A DNA stretch of 64,000 nt from Silene latifolia (GCF_048544455.1 NC_133538.1:452985311-453049310), one strand, 5' to 3'; shown: positions 34,962-46,713, counted from the stretch's first letter. Numbers and translations: made by a program. The notes: a model not told the origin generated them from the sequence alone.

Positions 34962-37953
34962 CCGAGGCTTGGAAAGGCGAAAGTCAAAGTATACCCCAGT
35001 CCCTCTCGACCCGAGGATTCTTCGGTCGTTTATAGTCCATTAGACTTGCGTATATAAGCTCGCTTGACCATAAGAAGAGACCATACCTGAAACTTCGTTG
35101 GGGATTGACTCTTGCTTCTGTTGTGTCAAATTATCGTCGTTGGTCGTCGACCCATAAAATTGCATATATGGTGAGTTGAGCCTTATCCTTAGGCGCCTAC
35201 GTATCCGTTTCTGACGGAATCAAACCCGCGTCGTAGTTCGGCAACTGCTGACACATGCCCAAAGCTTATCATCTGCTGGCATTTGTCCAAAATTCATCAT
35301 CTGTTGACATTTGCCCAAAATTTATCATCTGCTGGCGCTTGTCCAAACGGGACGGGACTTTCCGAGGAGGTTGCCGCCGCTTTCATCATTTACTTTCAGC
35401 TACGGAATTCTTCCATTTCTTACTCTTGTAATTGAATTGAATTCTTAGTGGATGTCATCCTTTACATCTTGATAATGGTCTCTGAAGCCAACGGCTTCAA
35501 AGCCCCCAGTTTGTGATGGCTCTAAAGTTGAAGACTTTAGAGCGCCCAGTTGAAGCATATCCTGCTACATTTGAAACACAAAAACGTACTAGCAATAATC
35601 ATCACATAAGCACATTTGGATCATCGATCTTGAAATTGGATCATTTGAAAGATTGGGTCATCGGCCTGAAAATTGAATTTGAAAATTTTGAATAATTGGG
35701 CCATCGACCCGAAGGTTGAATTTGAAACGAATCATTTGGGTGTTGGGTCATTGACCCAAAATTTGATTTTGAACTCTGAGGTTTGAACCTTGACTTGGAT
35801 CATCTATCCATAACAAAAAGTTTTTGAAATTTTTGAAATTTTGAAATATTTGAGATATTTTGAAATTTTGAAATATTTGAGATCGAACCTTGATGGGTGA
35901 GCATGAAATACGACACAGACACTCTGTATGACTCGTAAACAACGTGGGCGTAGCCCGCTACCGTAAAACAAAAAAGGAAAATAAAACCGTAAGTGTGCAC
36001 GGGTTTTAATTCAATTATTGACTTGTTGGGGGTAGAAATGTAAATTGGCCGATCCGGCGCACCAAAAGATGGCAAATAGAAATCACAAGGCCATCGGACT
36101 TGAGACACAGATATCGTATGGCATGGGCGTGCTCCCAAGGGCACATGGGAACCAAGATCACTTGGTATTGACAAGGTGGATTAAACTCACGGACCAACAA
36201 CGTTAGCTTCGCCTAAACACTAAACACAGACTGATTTTATGGGAACAGTTAGACATCACACATCACTCTTGTTGGGAACATTCTGTCACTCTTCTCCTCG
36301 CCTCCTTTCTTTTCAGCGAGTTTTCATCATTTCTTGCCACCGCCTTCTTTCTTTTCAGCGGGCTTTTACTATTTTTCTTGCACGCCTTCATTCTTTTCAG
36401 CGGGTTTTTCATATTTTCTGTTCCCAACACAAATCCACATCTATGTGACTCGGCATCTTTGCCTAAACCGTTAGATAAAGCTCATTCTGAGACTTGATAC
36501 TATTCATCCAAACCTATATCCTTATCCTAGCCTACATCGAGTGCTAAGACCGACTCAAACAAAGGTGGCTTCATTTGGACTTGGTTAAGACCCGTAAGAA
36601 ACCGACAAGATGACAACTTGGTTGATGAGTGGATTGAATCCCTTATTCTGAAGGACTGCCTACGTATTCGCGTGGAGCGAAATCAAATCCGACGTAGTTC
36701 GATCATGGTGCATAAACATGGCATTTTGATTGTGTGTACACACTCGAAGGTTTCACCTAAGGTATCATGTCGTATCCCATTCTAGCCTGTAAGGTACCGT
36801 TAAATCCCGTGTCTAGGGTTGGTACAAAAGGTTGTGTTTCTTTGGGATGTGGAGCTTGGTAAAAACAAGTTCGAATGGTTAACCATCATTCTGAAGGCTT
36901 GTTTTGTGGTGTTAAGGCCAAGGGCTATGGCTTATAACGTGGTTGGAAATGGTGTCTCAGGCTTGATGAAACCCGAGTACAAATGGGTTGGAAAATGATG
37001 TGGGTTCAAATTTCCATGTCTGGACCCTAAAGGCTGGGTGTAACGACACAAGCGGAATAATTCTCAAAATTCCCGACTATCCCTTTGTAACTGTCTCAGG
37101 AAGGACCTAGAGGGTAAAGAGGTTACTACTTAAGCTTTTGGGCTTCGCCCATTGAACCTCAACTATGGGTACTTGACTTGAATTCTGGCTTCCGTAACTT
37201 CGACATTCAACCAAAAGCGTTCTGCAATGTCTTCAACATCTTTTTTCTTTTTCTTTTTCTTTCATCTTTTTTCATTTTTCTCTTTTTTTTTTTTCATTTT
37301 TTTCATTTTTTTCATTTTTCCAATTTTTCTCTTTTTCTCATTTTTCATTCTTTTTCATCTTTTTTCTCTCTTTGAAAATGATCTTCTATTCATTTTCTTA
37401 GTCATAAATGGATACACCTTGAAAACTGGGCTTCGACAATTAATTTGGGTAGGAACTAACAATTCCTTGTTAGAACGGGCTGATATCTTCTCTCTTCGAG
37501 ATGGGATGATTTTGTTGGGGATGGGCTTGCCTTCCATCATCGATAGGGAAACCAGGAGCTAGACCTTGTTCATCATAGAATCATCTAAAGGCTTGTGTTA
37601 AGCATTGGTTTTGATGGAGGTTTTCTACCGCCAGACATGGAATAGGTAAAGGAATCAAACACAGGATCCTAGTGTACCTTACATTTTGAAACGAGACATA
37701 CTTCCACCCAGGGATGCCTTTAAGTGTGTTGTGCATTTTATCATGTTTTCGGAATGATTGAGGATTGGAAAAAAGATATATTTTGAAATGAAACTACAAC
37801 TTTTTATTGGAATGACAAAAGCTTAACAGACTCGAAGAAACGATTCCTAGGACACACCCTAGGTCATCGTGGAACAAACGACTCAAATTCAAGAAAAGAA
37901 AGTCCTAGACTCGACTCGACTAAGATAAGAAAATAGATCCCGACTCATAATTT
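34962..37953 (-). other. Non-coding 3' region of the Tat/Ogre-like element, with tandem repeats
   Basis: No pol similarity is found on either strand. Short tandem arrays occur: a unit of about 33 bp containing TTATCATCTGCTGGCA (35255-35345), GAAATTTTTGAAATTTTGAA-type repeats (35818-35885), a 42-bp unit with TTCTTTTCAGCGGG three times (36300-36410) and a T-rich run (37238-37380). Tandem repeats between the coding part and the 3' LTR are common in this lineage. Confidence 0.65.
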
Positions 37954-39450
37954 TCAAATCTGGTCTTGAGCTTTCCCTTGTTCAGTTGTCAACTTAGATG
38001 CTCGGCCCTTGTCCTTGATCCCTTTGATGGTCTGCCTCCATCCCGAGGTAGTCCTCTGAGGATCTACGCTAGTGATGGAGGTTGGTGAATCGAATTGTCT
38101 TTTATTAACTTCGTTAATGCGAGGAGTACATTCTAGAGCAAGACTCCCGACTTGAATTTCATCCTTCGGGTTTGGCAAGAATTCAAAGCAATCCACAAAT
38201 ATTTTCCCGATAAATACCCCTTTCAAGTGACATGGGCGGATAAGATGGGAATAATCGACATTGTCTTCGACAGAAACAAAGTTGGCATGATCGCCAAATG
38301 GATTGGTGATGTTATTGGGTTTAACAATTGGGATCGGGAGTGTTCCATTCTCGATCATGTCTTGATTTCGTGCTTGATCGATAGCACCTTTCAGTATCAT
38401 GGCCTTTCCCTTGATGAAAGGCACAGTAGGCATTTGGTTTATACCATTTACCTTGTTGATCAGCGGGAGGGTCCGGAGTTGGACCAATAGGCTTCAGCTT
38501 TCCTTGGGCTATGAGCCTTTGGAGAGCGTATGTATAAGTGCATCCGATATCGGTGAATGCCCTAGGTGTTTGGCGCTGCGACTTCTTCGATTTCCCTTCT
38601 AAGAGATTGATGGCTTCATCAATATGGGTCGTTGCTGGGGCCTTGGCCTTAGACGATGAGGCCCCTTGGTACCCTTTCGGCCTTTCACCTCCGCCCTTAT
38701 GACATCATCTTCTACCTTTATCCCGATTCTTATCAATTCTTTGAAAGAACCAAAATTCTAGTATTTCCGAGCATTGCGGTAAATAGGTCGTAGATTCTTT
38801 ACGAACTTATCTACCATTTCAACTTCATCAGGCTTCTTGGCTAATTTCACGCTTTCGTAGCGCCATCTTGCAAGGAATTCAAGAAAGCCTTCTTTGTCTT
38901 TTCCGTGTCATCACCTCCAATGTTCTTATATTGGTTTGAATCTCGACATTATCAGATAGTGCTTGCGAACTCCACCGTAATATCTTCGAAAGTGGGGAAG
39001 TTCTTAAGGTCAAGATTGTAGAACCACGCCTTCGGGTGTTCATCCAGAGATTGAGCGAAAATTTCAGAGAGCATGTCAGCAGGTACTCCCTTCAGTGCTA
39101 AGTACCCTTTATAGGCCTTAACATGGTGGATCGGATCTTCATGCCCTTGAACTTTGGGATGTCAGTGAGTACCATGTTCGTGGGCAACTTATCCTGAATC
39201 GGGGCATAGGCCCTAGCATTCTCATAGTGAATGTTCTTCCCCTCGGAGAGTTTCAAACGGTCTTCGATGAACTTGAACCGTTTCTCCGGATCGATCGAGG
39301 TGGGGTAGATGGAGGGGAATCTTCACCCAGCTTAGATTCGATTGCATCCATTCGGGTCATCATGAGGTTCACGGCCTCGGTGAGCTTGTTAACAAAGATC
39401 TTCCATTGCTTGACGTCGGGTTTTTGGCGGCCTTTCTACAAGAAAACCCC
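37954..39450 (-). pseudogene. gag: gag of the Tat/Ogre-like element (broken)
   Basis: Reading the minus strand across several frame changes gives ENARAYAPIQDKLPTNMVLT and DIPKFKG (about 39135-39235), then KAWFYNLDLKNFPTFEDI (about 38975-39030), EFLARWRYESVKLAKKPDEV (about 38820-38885), LIRIGIKVEDDVIRAE (about 38690-38740) and a finger-like KWYKPNAYCAFHQGKGHDTE followed by RC (about 38385-38445). These are Gag blocks of Tat-type elements. The last 178-codon stretch (37954-38487) continues in another frame with IENGTLPIPIVKPN. At least four frameshifts or stops are needed, so no complete Gag can be made. Confidence 0.7.
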
Positions 39451-40501
39451 GTACTGAGTCAATATTTAAAGTAAGAGCCCCTGCACACTTAAGGACACGA
39501 CACCAACTTGACTCAAAGAAAGACTCGACTTGAGACTGACTAACCAAAGGTTCGACTCACGGTTGGATCTAGACCTTGATTCATTTTAAACTCGACAAAA
39601 CGACATGACTCAAGCTGTCATAGCTCGATTCTAAACTGGACTCGGTGTGACTAAACCCGTGATTGGACTAACATAGTCCTTAGGTTCTAGTGAAACGCCC
39701 TAAAGGGCCTAGCTTGGGCGTTTCTGTGGACTATCCTAGACCAAATGGTCGACCAACATGACTCAAAGCCCAAGAGGTGAGCTTGGGTGACCCAACAGGG
39801 TCGTGTTCTAGACTCTTAGAACGAAACATACCCGGCCTAACACGGCCATGACCCGGACACGACTCGACGCATTTCATGCTTGGTTGAGGTTCGAGAGGCA
39901 TTTTGGATTGATTTTGAAAAACGAATGATCGATTTGAAAAATGAGATTTGAAATGGGCAGCATGCCGGCTATAAAAGCTTGTTTTCGCCGAAATTTCTAG
40001 TCCTATTTGGGCAGCATGCCACGTTTTTAAAACCATGCTATTTTGAAAGTAAGTTGTTCAAAAGTTCGGTTTTGAAAAGGACATGGGAAATTTCGAAAAG
40101 ACTCGGGAAAACAATTTGCACATTGTCATTCTCATGTTACAAGGATGTATGCTCCTAGACATCTCTAAGTCTCGGCAAGTCTTCTACAAGAAGGTCTATG
40201 CCCTCCATCCTTTTGCGGTCTTATAGAGCAAGGTGTCTTAAGGTAGAGTACCTAGAAGATCGTCCCCACCATCAAGAACCACGCGAGGTGAAGTGGAAGC
40301 GAGCAATGTGCAGCTTCCTAGCATAGTGGGACGTCGCCCCCCACGCATGACGAAGAAACGGTGGGACGGCCCGGGCAAGTCCTTAAGGGTTTATGCATGA
40401 ATCGTAGCACTATGAGTAATGTTTTACTTTCCAACACTTTCTTTTCAAGTTTCACCTCGGAGGAAAAGACCCTAGAAACAAAGTGTAACTAGTCCTCTTT
40501 T
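39451..40501 (-). other. 5' leader region of the Tat/Ogre-like element
   Basis: This lies between the primer site and gag. I see no supported reading frame. A GGGCAGCATGCC repeat pair occurs near 39953-39968 and 40009-40020. Confidence 0.5.
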
Positions 40502-40515
40502 CCCAGGAGTCGCCA
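40502..40515 (-). other. Primer-binding site (arginine-tRNA type)
   Basis: The minus strand reads TGGCGACTCCTGGG three bases after the 5' LTR. Ogre-like elements typically use a TGGCGACTCC site matching tRNA-Arg. Confidence 0.8.
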
Positions 40516-40518
40516 AAT

Positions 40519-43500
40519 CGTGGACAAGGCCCTCGGGAACTGCGTCCGCGGGATCCACACTAGGCATAATCGACTCGAGGTTCTTTCGAATCGAATTAAG
40601 ACATATTAGAGTCGCCACCAAGTTTTTTGGGAACTTGGCACCGTTCAAGTCAACTTTACACCTTTCATCGAAAAGCATAAAGCCAATCGACTACGAGTGA
40701 TTAAAGATAAAGACTTGTACCCTATATCACTCGATTTGAATGACTCTCGTAATACAATGGTATTTAGACGGATCCACAAACCATATATCTTGAGTAAGGG
40801 GTGAGGGTACGTGTTGGGAAGCCCATAAGGACACCCAACCCCGCCCGTCGATAACGGCCTCTACTAAGTCAAGTATGGATTTCAAACAAGGTCATAGCTA
40901 CTACGATATATGAAATGCAAACATCGTTTTAACCCTAACATGTGAAGTTTCTATGTCGATTTAGATGCAACTAAACTAACTTTGTCAAAGTTGTAATTTA
41001 GCATGTGGGTTGATTGATCTAAGCAACATATAAACGAAAGCAAACAAGGCTTAGGGGGAATGGGGGAGCCGTTGGGATCTACCTATTACAAACCAGGCAT
41101 TTCATGCCGACACAACAATAAATTAAAGATACAACTCGATCTAAATACAATCTCTACATACGAAACCGTACACGATACATTACATGGCCATTCGGCCTAG
41201 GAAACCGTGCACAAGAGGGGTGGCCCACGGCTTACATGACTCACGGCCTTGGGTCACTCCTCGTAATGTGTACTTTCACTTAATATTATCGAATTAGACA
41301 TAGGGCTACGCATCAAAGCATGTATTAGCATAAATCGGGCCATGTTGCTTTGAACAACATGCGATTTACTACGCTCTTACATGCATTGAGGCACAACCAT
41401 CTAACCAAACAAGACTAAGGTTTTTGAAAGATGTTTTGACTCGATAAAAGAAAGCTAACTTGAAAATTACAAACAAACTACCAAACACGACTCGATGAAC
41501 AAACGATAAATTACAAGTTATAAAGCGATAAAGAACAAGCGATTCATAAAACGGACGAAACCAGAAGGACCAAAAGACACGGCCAAATCACGGCCAAACC
41601 AAACACGGCTACCCTAGGTCCTAGGTCAGGTTCATTAGTTAGATCAAATGATTGCGAAACGAACTCGAAACAAATTAGAAAACAAGTTGAAAACGACGTT
41701 GATCGGTTGAGATGATGTCGCGCAAAGGGGCATTCTACACGGCCTAAAAGGGGTCAAGTTAGGTCAAATTCGCTAATTAATTTAACTCATCGAGTGTCAA
41801 TAAGAAGGTGCTAATCACGCACTCTCATACTAGCGAGAAATTATGTGAAAGAGAGATGCATTCGATTGAATTACAGAATTGTTGGTTGATTTTAAAGCTT
41901 ATGTCGAAGCCACCTATCGTGTCTAATTAGGTTATTAAATTGATCTAATGTCATCTAAATAAGTTATATGTTAACAATCAGAAGTCATACTAACATGCAA
42001 CGGGTCCTAAGGTGGGTCGGATTGGCCGAGACAAACAAAGGGTAAAAAACGAGGAGCGAAGTTAGAAATTCGTTTTATTTATGCCCTACCTTGAACACGA
42101 GGATATGTAAATGAGACGGGGGTATACGACCGACTGATGTAGCGGTTTCTTTTCCCATCTCAAGTCAACGCGGGTGTTCATGGTGGTACTTTAACTCATA
42201 CTCGGACTAAACTAGTTTCATAGTTAATTTAAATGATAAATAAAAAGCGATATACAAACAAAACAAACTATAAGAAAAACAAACATAAAAACGAAATAAA
42301 AAAAGGAGAAAGAGGAGGATTTGATGCACCCTCAACCTACATGTATCGTTGACACCGTCTTGGGTTGTAATCGATGGTAGATTTTATCTCGAGAGGCCGT
42401 CGTCGACGAAGAAACAAAGCAAACACGCGTTTTTATCGAATCTGGACAAGAACTTTCAAACAGCGATTTCTCCTTCGTTTCACGATGAAAATTCGATTTA
42501 AAAGATGTTTTGAAAACTAGAAAGAAAGGAGAACAAAGATATTAAAGCAACCCCTGCTCGTCTTGAGTTATTGGGCACGAAAAACGAGCACAAACAGAAC
42601 TGGACAGACAGGAACAAACAGCGAAAACAGAGTGTATAACACTTTGTTTTTCGAGGGATTTCGTGTACTCTCAAGGGCAATTTGGCTCGTAAATCTTTGT
42701 ATAATGTGTAGATGGATGTTATATGGTTAATTAGGAACAAGAAACTCGAGTTTTGATGGAGGTTTGAAGGAGGAACGAATTGTTTTTCGAAGAGGACACA
42801 CAAACTGTTCCAGTTTGGATGTCGGTTTTGTGGAGGGTTTTTGAGAGGCAATTTGGGTTTGTTTCTGAGTTTTAAAGCTTGTGAGTGAAGGTAGTATGTA
42901 TGTAGAACTTAGAGGAATGAATGTATGGTGAAGGGGGGGTATTTATAAGGAGTTAAAGTAGGGTAAAAGAGAGGAGAGGCAGACGGGCTCGGCTGAGCAT
43001 AGCTGCTGTCCAGCAGCTTTTGGGGGGTTTTCTAGGGTTCGTTTAGGGGGTTTTCTTGGTGATTAAGGTAAGGTAATATGGGTAGGATATTAAGGTATGG
43101 GTTAGGGTTAATGGACACGGGTTTTGGTGGTGTTTGGAGCGGGTTTTGGACTCGGGTTTGAGCTGCGAAACAGGGGGGCTGCTTTGTGTTTTGCGCGGGC
43201 TGTTGGGGGTGATTTGGGACGGGATTTGGGCCATGGTTATGGGGTTCGAACTGGGGTTGGATGGGTAGTGGTCTAGGTTGGTTAGTGTACTCGAGATTCG
43301 TGCCAATTCGTAGAGAAAACGGGCTCAAAAACCGAGCTAAAATCGAGCTCAAAAACACATGTTCAAAACGAGTTCTTTTCGATTTTCAAATCAATTAACA
43401 CATTAAAATAAATGATTTTTCAAACCAAATATACTCATAACATGATTTTTCAAATCAATTATTTATTTTATTTTCAATAAAATAAACTTGGGAAAATAAA

Positions 43501-43768
43501 TTCAAAATAAAATAAAATAAATTGAAATCACCTTAAAAAAGACTTTAATTTAAATATCATTTAAATTAATAAAATGAACTCACTTAAAAAACATTAATTT
43601 AAATATCATTTAAATTAATAAAATACTTCATCGACGACGCCCATTCTACATCGTAAAACGAGCTCCAAATAATGACAATGACAACTAAAGAATACATGTG
43701 TCCTATCATCATCGGGTGTTTGTCGGGTTCTCTATAAATTCCAATATCGACGGATACGGATATCTACA
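40519..43768 (-). repeat. 5' LTR of the Tat/Ogre-like element
   Basis: 3250 bp. Its outermost base on the left is C (CGTGGACA) where the other LTR has T, a single change in the terminal dinucleotide. TATA box at 42940-42947 on the minus strand. Confidence 0.92.
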
Positions 43769-43784
43769 GGTATATTTGTCTCTT

Positions 43785-44165
43785 CTTTTCAATTGTCCCT
43801 TGTTACTTTTTCTCACTTCTTCTGAGTAATCATTGTCTACGCTATCATCATCCTTGAATCATCATCAATTCATCTATCTATGTTTTGAGTTGATTATTGC
43901 GTTATTTTGTTGTGCTACTGGACATTTGGTGGCATTTTGAATTGATAAAGTTATTGGATTTAGTGTTTCTCTTACATTTTATTTTTGTGTTAAAATCAAT
44001 CAAGACATGGAAACTAATATAAAGGCATCAACTTGCATCCTGCTAATTAAGCAAAATCATTTTTTGATTTGAAATGAAGTTACATTAGTGAAACCAAATT
44101 TACATGCTTGCTTAATGGCTTATTTCATAGTGGTGTTACATTAGTGAAACCAATTTACATTAGGA
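43785..44165 (+). repeat. Duplicated intron-like block, copy 2 (CACTA 2 cargo)
   Basis: Counterpart of 30640-31080. A second, shorter repeat of TTACATTAGTGAAACCAA (about 44080 and 44138) lies just before the ACD11-like exon. Confidence 0.85.
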
Positions 44166-44301
44166 TCTGGCACTTACTGTTAATTCCCAGAAGGACTCTC
44201 TTCTTGCGGTTGCCCCTTTTCCAATTCTTGTACCTTGTTTCCCCCTTGTTTGGTTATCTTGGCATTGCCTTTAAGTTTGCTGAGAGGGACTATGTTGCAA
44301 A
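44163..44301 (+). pseudogene. Captured ACD11-like glycolipid-transfer protein fragment, copy 2
   Basis: It starts with DLALTVNSQKDS, shared with copy 1, and continues after a frame change into LVSPLFGYLGIAFKFAERDY and VAKV, the part of the GLTP/ACD11 domain that is deleted in copy 1, ending at a GTAAGC donor. The family has Ser/Thr-Leu-Val-Ser-Pro-Leu-Phe-Gly here, so identification is good. At least one frameshift (about 44205-44230) prevents translation. Together the two copies cover the beginning, middle and end of the domain. Confidence 0.75.
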
Positions 44302-44526
44302 GGTAAGCTTGCCTGCTTATATTAATAAACCAAGACTCCTTCTTAAAGGCAAACCCAACACTCCCAACTTCATATTTGTATGAATTTTAAACAGGTATCA
44401 TAAATTGATATGCAATTGTGCAAATGCCCGATTATTAGTTGACCTTAAATATTTAAGATTAGCAAATGCCCGATTATTTTGAGTTGGAAAAATAAAGGAA
44501 ACCGGTCATACATGTTGTTTTGAGCA

Positions 44527-44930
44527 GGTCGAGAACTCAAGAGCGTTGTTAGACGACTTTAAGGCTAAAAACTTTTGGAAGTCACTGGAAAGGGCAGCTT
44601 TCAAGAATCCATGGCAGCACCTCAAGGTTGTACAATTCATAGAATACTGAAAATGCTATTATACAGTTATTATTATCCAGGTAGATATCCCCAGTTCACT
44701 CTATTAAACATCTATTATAGTTTTACTTTTCTTGTAGTCTTAAAACCAACTGGCCAAGAATGCTTCTGTGAAGAAGACAATGTTCTATGGCTCCCGAGGA
44801 GGTTACCAAGGTTTTGTAACAATGGCATTGGGCTTAACTTACCCTGATTTTTTTTCTTGTTTATGTGTTTTGGATCAGGCGATCAGCCATGCTTCCTGGT
44901 TCATCAATCCCTATTTTGTCTCAGGTAACA
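44527..44930 (+). pseudogene. Unidentified exon-like pieces in CACTA 2
   Basis: A stretch after an AG acceptor (44526) reads VENSRALLDDFKAKNFWKSL then ERAAFKNPWQHLKV, with further exon-like bits near 44740-44800 and 44880-44920 bounded by GT/AG-like sites. I do not recognise the protein. The composition and splice-like borders suggest further captured host sequence, but it could be chance. Confidence 0.3.
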
Positions 44931-45344
44931 TTTTTCACTGCTGAGTCTTTTAATTATGTACCCGGTATCAAATATTCACGAGAGTCCTGCTATAGAAACT
45001 GATGCAAGCTTCATTTTTCTGCAGATGATGATTACAATTTTTTGAAGTTCGATTTATTTGCGCTATGATGCGACTAAATGATGAGGATTGAAGGATTTTT
45101 ATTTATGTTTTTCACATGGTAGCGTATCTTCGATATTTGTAGGCTCTTAACAACATGATACGATTTTGTATTTTGTTTCCATAGATTTTTTCCTAATGGT
45201 TCAAATTAAATCGGAAGGTTTTTCTTGTGTAAAACTTGCTGGAGTTTCTGAATTGTAATCGGTTAAATTCTTATGAGCTATACGATTCAATCGTGTAGGG
45301 TTACGATAAAAATAGAAATATTTTTTTTAAAAAAATAATAGAAT

Positions 45345-45640
45345 CAAAGAGAACGGTTAGTACCATCACAACTGTTCTCTTTGAAAAGGTAGAACTAAGG
45401 CGCCAAAAAATCTAAAACTCTAACAAAGAGAACTGCCTTATCAAAGAGACTGGTTCTTATATGCAACCGTTCTCTTTGATATATCAAAGAGAACGGTTCA
45501 AAAGGGCAACCGTTCTGATTGTTGTTACAAAGCGACCAGGTTGACTTAATTTCAACCGTTCTCTTAAATCAAAGAGAACGCTTGGCCACAGGACGGTCCA
45601 AACTAGGTATAAGAACGGTTACCAACCGTTCTCTTTGATC
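45345..45640. repeat. Right subterminal repeats of CACTA 2
   Basis: AAAGAGAACGGTT and AACCGTTCTCTTTG alternate about a dozen times up to the terminal TGTAGTAGTG. Confidence 0.88.
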
Positions 45641-45744
45641 ATTTTTGTAGTAGTGGTGGGTTGGCGGTTGTTGGTTGTGGGCGTGATTGTCGTGGTGGTT
45701 GGTAAGGGTAGTGGTGGTGGAAAGGTGGTAGCTGGTGGTTATTC

Positions 45745-46565
45745 AATGACTTGAAAGTATTAAAGTTTCAATCGCTCAACATTAAAGTTTCACTCGTGCA
45801 AAGGACTCGTATTAAAGTTTCGACTCGCAAGAATTAAAGTTTTACTCGTTTACCATTAAAGTTTCACTCTTAAACCACTAAAATTTCATTCGTAACTTCG
45901 AGAAAAAACAAAATTTTACATCATTATATAAATACAAACTTTTATATTGAAACTGGCCTGAAAATCATTAAAGTTTCACTCATCACCATTAAAATTTCAC
46001 TCGTTTAACATTAAAATTTCATTCATAAATCACTGAAAATTAAATAAATATTAATAAAAGTTTCACTCGTCAAATGGCCTAAAAAATTAAAGTTTCATTT
46101 GTCACCATTAAAGTTCCACTCGTTTAACATTAAAGTTTCATTCAATAATCAATGAAATTAAATAAATTTTAGTCACAATTACATCATTACATAAATTCAA
46201 ATTTTTTTTTTTTATTAAAATGGCCTAAAAAAATTAAAGTTTTACTTTTAAGCATTAAAGTTGAACTCGTATACTATTAAAGTTACATTCAAAAATCAGT
46301 TAAATTAAATTAATATTAATCACAATCACATCATTTCATAAATTGAAATTTTTATATTAAAAATGGCCTAAAAAAATCAAAGTTTCACTTTTAAGCATTA
46401 AAGTTTCACTCGTAAAACATTAAAGTTATATTTAAAAATACATAAATTTAATTTTTTATTTACAAAATGACTTTAAAAAAACTAAAGTTTCAATCGTAAA
46501 GAATTAAATTTGCTCTCACAGATTAAAGTTTCACTTTTAAAACATTAAAGTTTCATTTCAAAAAT
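45745..46565 (+). repeat. Array of ATTAAAGTTTCACTCGT units
   Basis: More than twenty degenerate copies of ATTAAAGTTTCA(C/T)TCGT occur in one orientation with spacers of about 5-40 bp. They fill most of the right arm of the outer element up to its terminal repeat. No reading frame is present. Confidence 0.9.
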
Positions 46566-46663
46566 TGATTAGAAGTCTCAAATCTCAACCATCAATCTTA
46601 GAAGATTCAATGGCTTAGATTAGGACTTAGGGACTCAAATATATAGGTGGACTCATTTGAACT

Positions 46664-46669
<6 letters not shown>

Positions 46670-46713
<44 letters not shown>

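Larger units (their letters stand above)
31701..43768 (-). mobile_element. Tat/Ogre-like Ty3/gypsy retroelement lacking pol
   Basis: In element orientation (minus) it runs from a TGTAGATATCC LTR start through a TGGCGACTCC primer site, a decayed gag, a long repeat-rich 3' region and a TCAAAGTGGGGGCTC polypurine tract to the second LTR. That plan, with the arginine-tRNA-type primer site and GGGGGC tract next to TGTAGATACC, is characteristic of Ogre/Tat elements. The 5.57-kb internal region shows gag but no protease, reverse transcriptase, RNase H or integrase, so it depends on a partner. Total length is 12.07 kb. Confidence 0.85.
29831..45655. mobile_element. CACTA element 2 (Pack-CACTA) carrying gene fragments and a retroelement
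   Basis: It starts CACTACTACA and ends TGTAGTAGTG, with the exact 3-bp duplication GTG at 29828-29830 and 45656-45658. Both ends are filled with AAAGAGAACGGTT and AACCGTTCTCTTT units. No TNP2 transposase is seen. Without the Tat/Ogre-like insertion it measures about 3.75 kb. It contains two partial copies of an ACD11-like gene plus unidentified exon-like pieces, which makes it a gene-capturing (Pack-CACTA) element. Confidence 0.9.
28892..46669. mobile_element. Outer inverted-repeat element inserted in TA microsatellite
   Basis: The left end TAATTAGGTTCAAGTGAGTCC and the complement of the right end, TAGTGAAGTTCAAATGAGTCC, match at 17 of 21 positions, and similarity continues inward (GAGTCCCTAAGTCCTA on both sides). 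Both ends sit directly in TA repeats. Without its inserted CACTA it would be about 2 kb and non-coding. MULE-like (TAFT-like) affiliation is a guess from the TA-tract habit; no transposase is present. Confidence 0.7.

Noticed and set aside
37178-37562. Phe-rich frames suggesting a membrane protein
   Set aside because: They arise from a TTTTTCATTTTT low-complexity tract in the retroelement 3' region.
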